10,715 bases of DNA from the NCBI GenBank assembly GCA_016936035.1, contig JAFGPU010000052.1, positions 1-10,715 of the forward strand, in the 5' to 3' direction. The notes beneath the pieces are model-generated. The model worked only from the letters and a program-made list of their open reading frames with translations, did not search any database and was not told the DNA's origin. The stretch comes from Acidimicrobiales bacterium. Lineage in GTDB: Bacteria; Actinomycetota; Acidimicrobiia; Acidimicrobiales; VFJN01. Positions 4,783-10,715 of this stretch are shown one piece after another (position 1 is the first letter of the stretch; each line of letters starts with the position of its first letter). The translations under genes were made by a program, and so were the position numbers.

Positions 4783-7434
4783 TCACCCGTCGGCGACGAT
4801 GGCCTGCGCGGCCGCCAGGCGCGCCACCGGCACCCGGAACGGTGAGCACGACACGTAGTCGAGCCCCACACGCTGGAAGAACGCGATCGATTCCGGGTCG
4901 CCGCCGTGCTCGCCGCACACCCCCATCTTCAGGCCCCGTGCGGTCTTACGTCCCCGCTCGACCGCCATGGCGACCAGCTCGCCCACGCCGTCGACGTCGA
5001 CGGTCTCGAAGGGGTTCCGCCGCAGCAACCCCCGTTCGAGGTAGGCCGGCATCAGCCGCGCCTCGACGTCGTCCCGGCTGAACCCGAAGGCCATCTGCGT
5101 GAGGTCGTTCGTGCCGAAGCTGAAGAAGTCGGCGGCCTCCGCGATCTCGTCCGCCCGCAGCGCGGCGCGTGGCGTCTCGATCATCGTGCCGACAGTGATG
5201 TCGAGCTTGCGCCGCGAGCCCTTCATGGCCTGCGCGATCGCCTCGGTGACCCAACGGCGGGCTTCGGCCATCTCCTCGCGAGTGACCGTCAGCGGGATCA
5301 TGATCTCGACCACCGGCTTCCCGCCGTCCTTGGCCCGCTGAAGCGCAGCCTCGACCAGGGCGCGCACCTGCATGGCGTACAGGCCCGGCTTCAGCACCCC
5401 GAGGCGCACGCCCCGCGTGCCCAGCATCGGGTTCTGCTCGTGCCAGGACCGGGCGGCGGCCAGCAGCGCGGTCTCGTCCTGCCCGAGCCCGCCATCCGCC
5501 TGGCGCACCAGCAGCTCGTCGATGCGGGGCAGGAACTCGTGCAACGGGGGGTCGAGCAGGCGCACCGTGACCGGCAGCCCGTCCATCGCCTCGAGCACCT
5601 CCACGAAGTCGGCGCGTTGCACGGCGAGCAGCTTCTCGAGCGCCGCGGCCTCGGCGTCGGGGGTGTCGGCCAGGATCATCTCGCGCACGACCGGGAGGCG
5701 GTCGTCACCGAAGAACATGTGCTCGGTGCGGCACAACCCGATGCCCTCGGCGCCGAGCGATCGCGCCTTGGCGGCATCGGCGCCGGTGTCCGCGTTCGCC
5801 CGGACGCCCAACCGGGCCCGCCGCCGGTTCTTGCCGCGGCGGATGCTGTCTGCCCAGCCCAGGATGGTGTCGAGCTCCGGGGGTGCCTCGCTGGCGGCGA
5901 GCTCGACCTCGCCCAGCACCACCTGACCGGTGGTGCCGTCGATCGAGATCACGTCGCCCTCCCCGACCGTGACGTCGCCGACGGTGAAGGACCGGCCGGA
6001 GATGGTGATGGCGTCGGCGCCGACCACCGCCGGGATGCCCCAGCCGCGCGCCACGACGGCCGCGTGGCTCACCAGGCCGCCCCGGGCGGTGAGGATGCCC
6101 TCGGAGGCCTGCATGCCGTGCACGTCCTCCGGCGATGTCTCGGTGCGCACCAGGATCACCTTCGTCCCGGCCGCCGCCGCCTCGGCCGCGGCGTCGGCGG
6201 TGAAGTGCACCTGCCCGACCGCCGCGCCCGGCGATGCGGCCAGACCGGTGGCGACGACCTGCACGTCGTTCGAGGCGAACCGGGGGTGCAGCACCTGCTC
6301 GACGTGGTCCTCGGTGATGCGCAGCAACGCCTCGTCGCGACTGATCTTCCAGCCCCGCCGCCGCTGGTTGGTCATGTCGACGGCCATGCGCAGGGCCGCC
6401 CGCCCGGTGCGCTTGCCGACGCGGGTCTGCAGCATCCACAGCTTGCCCTGCTCGATCGTGAACTCGGTGTCGCACATGTCGCGGTAGTGCGCCTCGAGGC
6501 GGGCGAAGATGCCGAGCAGCTCGTCCTTGATGCTCGGGAAGTGCTGGCCGAGGTCGTCGAGGTTCTCGGTCGTGCGGATGCCCGCCACGACGTCCTCGCC
6601 CTGGGCGTTGACGAGGAAGTCGCCGTACGGCTTGTCCTCGCCCGTCGCGGCGTTGCGGGTGAACCCCACGCCCGTGCCGGACTTGTCGTCGCGGTTGCCG
6701 AACACCATCGCCTGGACGTTCACCGCGGTGCCGAGGTCGTGCGGGATCTTCTCGCGCTCGCGGTAGGCGCGCGCCCGCGGGCTCTCCCACGAGCGGAACA
6801 CCGCCTCGATCGCACCCCGGAGCTGGCGCTGCGGGTCCTGCGGGAACGCCCGGCCGGTCCCCTCCTTCACCAGCTTCTTGTAGAGCACGCACAGGTCGGT
6901 GAGCGCCTCGGCGGGCAGCTCGGCGTCGGTGGCCACCCGGGCGTTGTGCTTGGCCCGCTCGAGCTCGTCGTCGAACCGCTGCCCGTCGAGACCGAGAACG
7001 ATGCGGGCGTACATGGCGATGAACCGGCGGTACGAGTCGTACGCGAACCGCTCGTCACCGGTGGCTCGCGCCACGCCCTTCACGCTGCGGTCGTTCAGGC
7101 CCAGGTTGAGGACCGTGTCCATCATCCCCGGCATCGAGAACTTGGCGCCCGAGCGCACGCTCACCAGCAACGGGTCGGACGGGTCGCCGAGGCGCCGCTG
7201 CATCGCCTTCTCCAGGCGACCGGTGTGCCGCGCCACCTCGTCGGTGAGGCCGGTCGGCCAGCCGGAGCGCATGTGGTCACGGCACGCGTCGGTCGTGATC
7301 GTGAACCCTGGAGGCACCGGCAGCTTGAGGACCGACGTCATCTCGGCCAGGTTGGCGCCCTTGCCACCGAGGAGGTCCTTCATCTCCATCGGTGGTCGCT
7401 TGTGACGGTGATCGAACGCGTAGACGTAGGGCAC
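4783..7434 (-). CDS. ppdK: Pyruvate, phosphate dikinase
   Basis: An 883-residue cytoplasmic enzyme, normal length for the family. It catalyses ATP + Pi + pyruvate to AMP + PPi + PEP, reversibly, linking glycolysis and gluconeogenesis. The N-terminal nucleotide-binding domain opens with YVYAFDHRHK and KDLLGGKGANLAEMTS, followed by SVRSGAKFSMPGMMDTVLNLGLN. The phosphohistidine domain contains LTARGGLVSHAAVVARGWG with catalytic H457. The C-terminal PEP/pyruvate barrel has GLCRTEHMFF, LGTRGVRLG, MIETPRAAL, SFGTNDLTQMAFGFSRDD and GVCGEHGGDP with general acid C840. Two residues before H457 the usual regulatory Thr is Val (V455). GTG 7434 is chosen because it aligns with the family N-terminus and follows GGGGGAGG; the frame extends to 7689 but that part has no homologous content. 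terC lies downstream on the same strand. Confidence 0.97.
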   Translation of the reverse strand: MPYVYAFDHRHKRPPMEMKDLLGGKGANLAEMTSVLKLPVPPGFTITTDACRDHMRSGWPTGLTDEVARHTGRLEKAMQRRLGDPSDPLLVSVRSGAKFSMPGMMDTVLNLGLNDRSVKGVARATGDERFAYDSYRRFIAMYARIVLGLDGQRFDDELERAKHNARVATDAELPAEALTDLCVLYKKLVKEGTGRAFPQDPQRQLRGAIEAVFRSWESPRARAYREREKIPHDLGTAVNVQAMVFGNRDDKSGTGVGFTRNAATGEDKPYGDFLVNAQGEDVVAGIRTTENLDDLGQHFPSIKDELLGIFARLEAHYRDMCDTEFTIEQGKLWMLQTRVGKRTGRAALRMAVDMTNQRRRGWKISRDEALLRITEDHVEQVLHPRFASNDVQVVATGLAASPGAAVGQVHFTADAAAEAAAAGTKVILVRTETSPEDVHGMQASEGILTARGGLVSHAAVVARGWGIPAVVGADAITISGRSFTVGDVTVGEGDVISIDGTTGQVVLGEVELAASEAPPELDTILGWADSIRRGKNRRRARLGVRANADTGADAAKARSLGAEGIGLCRTEHMFFGDDRLPVVREMILADTPDAEAAALEKLLAVQRADFVEVLEAMDGLPVTVRLLDPPLHEFLPRIDELLVRQADGGLGQDETALLAAARSWHEQNPMLGTRGVRLGVLKPGLYAMQVRALVEAALQRAKDGGKPVVEIMIPLTVTREEMAEARRWVTEAIAQAMKGSRRKLDITVGTMIETPRAALRADEIAEAADFFSFGTNDLTQMAFGFSRDDVEARLMPAYLERGLLRRNPFETVDVDGVGELVAMAVERGRKTARGLKMGVCGEHGGDPESIAFFQRVGLDYVSCSPFRVPVARLAAAQAIVADG

Positions 7435-7474
7435 GGGCCTCCCCCGATCGGTGGCGTGCTCGGCAGTCGCTGTG

Positions 7475-7480
7475 AGCCTA
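7475..7480 (-). promoter_or_regulatory. Weak candidate -10 box (TAGGCT) for ppdK
   Basis: TAGGCT on the minus strand matches TANNNT and would give a leader of about 34 nt carrying the GGGGGAGG ribosome site before GTG 7434. No -35 is apparent. The 118-bp ppdK/ccmF gap holds nothing else recognisable apart from the ccmF promoter box. Confidence 0.25.
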
Positions 7481-7539
7481 CGCCCGCGCCGAGGTTGCGA
7501 GCGGCGACGCCTGCGCCGATCTCGTCCACGTGCGCCCGG

Positions 7540-7545
7540 TACGGT
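7540..7545 (+). promoter_or_regulatory. Probable -10 box (TACGGT) for leaderless ccmF
   Basis: TACGGT fits TANNNT and ends exactly 7 nt before GTG 7553, the same geometry as the marR-type gene. There is no Shine-Dalgarno sequence before this GTG, so a leaderless transcript is the simplest reading. Confidence 0.4.
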
Positions 7546-7552
7546 CACGCCG

Positions 7553-9508
<1,956 letters not shown>

Positions 9509-9554
9509 TGCGCCCGACGATGTGCGGTGCCCGCGGCGTCACGCCGATCGCCGA

Positions 9555-9574
9555 CCCCGTCGTCGGGGACGGGG
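9555..9574 (+). terminator. Hairpin after ccmF
   Basis: CCCCGTC (9555-9561) and GACGGGG (9568-9574) form a perfect 7-bp stem with a 6-nt loop, 46 bp after the ccmF stop. No U-tract follows. It may weaken read-through into the next gene. Confidence 0.35.
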
Positions 9575-9579
9575 CCGCT

Positions 9580-9598
9580 GTGCGCTCGAGGAGCGCAC
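9580..9598 (+). promoter_or_regulatory. Hairpin burying a GAGGAG site upstream of the YdeI-family gene
   Basis: GTGCGCTC (9580-9587) and GAGCGCAC (9591-9598) form a perfect 8-bp stem with a GAG triloop. The only purine-rich ribosome-site candidate, GAGGAG (9588-9593), lies in the loop and 3' arm. Its 15-nt distance from ATG 9609 is long, so the hairpin may be a terminator relic or a translational brake. Confidence 0.35.
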
Positions 9599-9608
9599 GT
9601 GCGACGGT

Positions 9609-10214
9609 ATGACGATGGCTGGAGATCTCCCCGAGCTGACGGTGTCCGACGCCACCGCCTGGCGGGCTTGGCTGGAGGACAACCACGACCGCGCCCCGGG
9701 TGTGTGGCTCGTCCTCGCCAAGAATGGCACGACGACACCCACCTCGCTCCGCTACGCGGCGGCCGTCGAGGAGGCCCTGTGCTTCGGGTGGATCGACGGG
9801 CAGGCACGCGGTGGCGACGCCGTCTACCACCAGCGGTTCACACCTCGACGGGCCCGCAGCCCGTGGTCGAAGCGGAACGTGGACCGGGTCGCCCGCCTCG
9901 AGGCCGAGGGTCGGATGCATCCCGCAGGACGGGCGGAGGTCGAGCGGGCCAAGGCCGACGGCCGGTGGGACGCCGCGTACGACGGCCCGGCGACCATCGA
10001 GGTGCCCGACGAGCTGCGCGCCGCGCTGGCGGCCGAGTCGCAGGCGCAGGCGATGTTCGAGATCCTCGACAGCCGCAACCGCTACGCCATCCTCCACCGC
10101 TTGGCGACGGCGAAGCGGGCCGAGACGCGGGCGCGCCGGATCGAGCAGTTCGTCGCCATGCTGGCCCGTGGCGAGACCCTCTACCCGCAGAAGCGCACCC
10201 TGGACAGCAGCTGA
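9609..10214 (+). CDS. YdeI/OmpD-associated (OmdA-like) family protein
   Basis: A 201-residue soluble protein, standard length for the YdeI/OmdA family. Conserved family blocks are all present: WRAWLEDNHDRAPGVWLVLAK (18-38), SLRYAAAVEEALCFGWIDGQ (46-65), YHQRFTPRRARSPWSKRN (73-90), GRMHPAGRAEVERAKADGRWDAAY (101-124), VPDELRAAL (132-140) and the C-terminal AKRAETRARRI (168-178). Family members have been linked to outer-membrane porin association and to resistance to antimicrobial peptides, but the biochemical role is not settled and the porin link cannot carry over simply to an actinobacterium. ATG 9609 is chosen as the first Met before the conserved region; ATG 9615 is equally possible, and the frame upstream (from 9522) encodes only an Arg-rich run. 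It follows ccmF by 100 bp on the same strand and converges with the next gene, 22 bp between stops. Confidence 0.85.
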   Translation: MTMAGDLPELTVSDATAWRAWLEDNHDRAPGVWLVLAKNGTTTPTSLRYAAAVEEALCFGWIDGQARGGDAVYHQRFTPRRARSPWSKRNVDRVARLEAEGRMHPAGRAEVERAKADGRWDAAYDGPATIEVPDELRAALAAESQAQAMFEILDSRNRYAILHRLATAKRAETRARRIEQFVAMLARGETLYPQKRTLDSS

Positions 10215-10236
10215 CCGCCGGATCCGTCGCCGCCGC

Positions 10237-10704
10237 TCACTCGGTCCGGGCGTCGGCATCCCCGTCGCCGTCCCCGTCGTCGCCGGCGACGCCCCGGCGC
10301 CGCCGCTGCGAGGCGAGCAGAGCGCCCAGGCTTTCGGCCGGGGCCGCCTCGCCGGCGCGCGCTCCCGGCGACGACGCGCCGCCCGCGGGCGGCGCGTCGG
10401 AAGTCGGGCGCGCGCCGCGGGACCCGGCCCGGCGGGCCGGGCGTTCGACGGGCGTGCGGCCGGGCAGCGCCGGAACGCGGGAACGCAGCCACCACAGCGA
10501 TGCCGCTCCCGCCTGACCGACCGATCGGGCCACCGAACCGGACAGGGCGAGCCGGGACAGGGCCACCGCCACCGGCCAGGCCAGCGCTGCGGCCAGCAGG
10601 AACCAGCCGGCGAGCGCCACGCGCGACCGGCCGGCACGCAGGTCGTCGGGGTCGAACACCGCGGACGGCTCGATCTCGCCCCGCCCGCCCGTCTGCTCCG
10701 ACAC
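10237..10704 (-). CDS. Hypothetical single-pass membrane protein (may extend past right edge)
   Basis: I do not recognise this family. As read from GTG 10704 it has 155 residues: an acidic N-terminus, one hydrophobic helix (VALAGWFLLAAALAWPVAVALS, about 29-50), a second weakly hydrophobic stretch AGAASLWWL, then a long Arg/Ala/Pro/Gly-rich region and an acidic C-terminal tail of Asp-Gly repeats (141-155). It is supported by strong G/C bias at third positions in this frame, a plausible membrane segment and a stop just short of the converging neighbour. The frame stays open to the window edge (three more codons) and there is no Shine-Dalgarno sequence before GTG 10704, so the true start may lie outside. 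The segment for residues 102-111 (SDAPPAGGAS) is a perfect DNA palindrome. Low-complexity composition means the reading frame is likely rather than certain. Confidence 0.6.
   Translation of the reverse strand: MSEQTGGRGEIEPSAVFDPDDLRAGRSRVALAGWFLLAAALAWPVAVALSRLALSGSVARSVGQAGAASLWWLRSRVPALPGRTPVERPARRAGSRGARPTSDAPPAGGASSPGARAGEAAPAESLGALLASQRRRRGVAGDDGDGDGDADARTE
10372..10399. repeat. Perfect 28-bp palindrome inside a coding region
   Basis: The half-site CGACGCGCCGCCCG (10372-10385) is followed immediately by its exact reverse complement (10386-10399), with no spacer. It sits inside the hypothetical membrane protein gene. A spacerless palindrome cannot form a tight RNA hairpin without opening some central pairs, but could extrude as a cruciform or bind a dimeric protein. 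Confidence 0.9.
10423..10441. repeat. Inverted repeat, 8-bp stem with 3-nt loop
   Basis: CCCGGCCC (10423-10430) and GGGCCGGG (10434-10441) are perfect inverted arms around GGC, 23 bp from the 28-bp palindrome and in the same gene. All-GC arms make chance in such a GC-rich stretch plausible. Confidence 0.6.
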
Positions 10705-10715
10705 CCGGGCCAGCA

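Noticed and set aside
3370..4845. Long plus-strand frame opposite terC and its riboswitch
   Set aside because: It is antisense to TerC membrane segments, rich in His/Asp/Arg, with no motif.
9522..9608. Upstream extension of the YdeI-family gene
   Set aside because: It encodes an Arg-rich run through two perfect hairpins, and the conserved domain begins after ATG 9609.

Overview
The window is about 70% G+C, with strongly G/C-biased third codon positions and several starts that look leaderless (a TANNNT box exactly 7 nt before a GTG). This points to a high-GC actinobacterium. The mix of genes (a pyruvate phosphate dikinase with an actinobacterial-looking active site, a CcmF-type haem lyase, DrrAB) would suit a deep-branching class such as Acidimicrobiia, but that placement is inference; no rRNA or marker tree is available. 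Both ends cut through genes or come very close to doing so.

Layout from left to right. Positions 1-530 (minus) hold the N-terminal third of DNA primase DnaG. Directly upstream on the same strand, 12 nt away, is a MarR-family regulator with an unusual Lys/Ala-rich tail (543-1325, minus). A 76-bp AT-richer divergent promoter region follows. Then comes a translationally coupled two-gene ABC-2 exporter of the daunorubicin-resistance type, drrA-like (1402-2445) and drrB-like (2442-3266), both plus. The marR/drrAB arrangement is typical of a drug-responsive efflux module. A convergent gap with two strong hairpins (3267-3414) separates it from terC (3415-4584, minus).

The most informative regulatory element lies upstream of terC: a yybP-ykoY manganese riboswitch (about 4621-4733, minus). 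It has a promoter whose predicted +1 is at the aptamer's first base, and a built-in alternative hairpin in which the 3' strand of aptamer stem P1 pairs with the terC Shine-Dalgarno sequence. The layout predicts a manganese-ON translational switch for a TerC-family manganese exporter. Upstream of it on the same strand is ppdK (4783-7434), full-length pyruvate phosphate dikinase, a central-carbon enzyme interconverting pyruvate and PEP.

ppdK is divergent from a stand-alone ccmF (7553-9508, plus), the haem-ligation subunit of system I cytochrome c maturation, with no other ccm gene in view. Two hairpins separate it from a YdeI/OmdA-family gene (9609-10214, plus). This converges on a minus-strand gene for an unrecognised single-pass membrane protein (10237-10704), whose coding sequence contains a perfect 28-bp palindrome. 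No tRNA, rRNA, CRISPR array, transposase or integrase was seen. The window reads as ordinary chromosome with one probable inserted efflux module next to dnaG.
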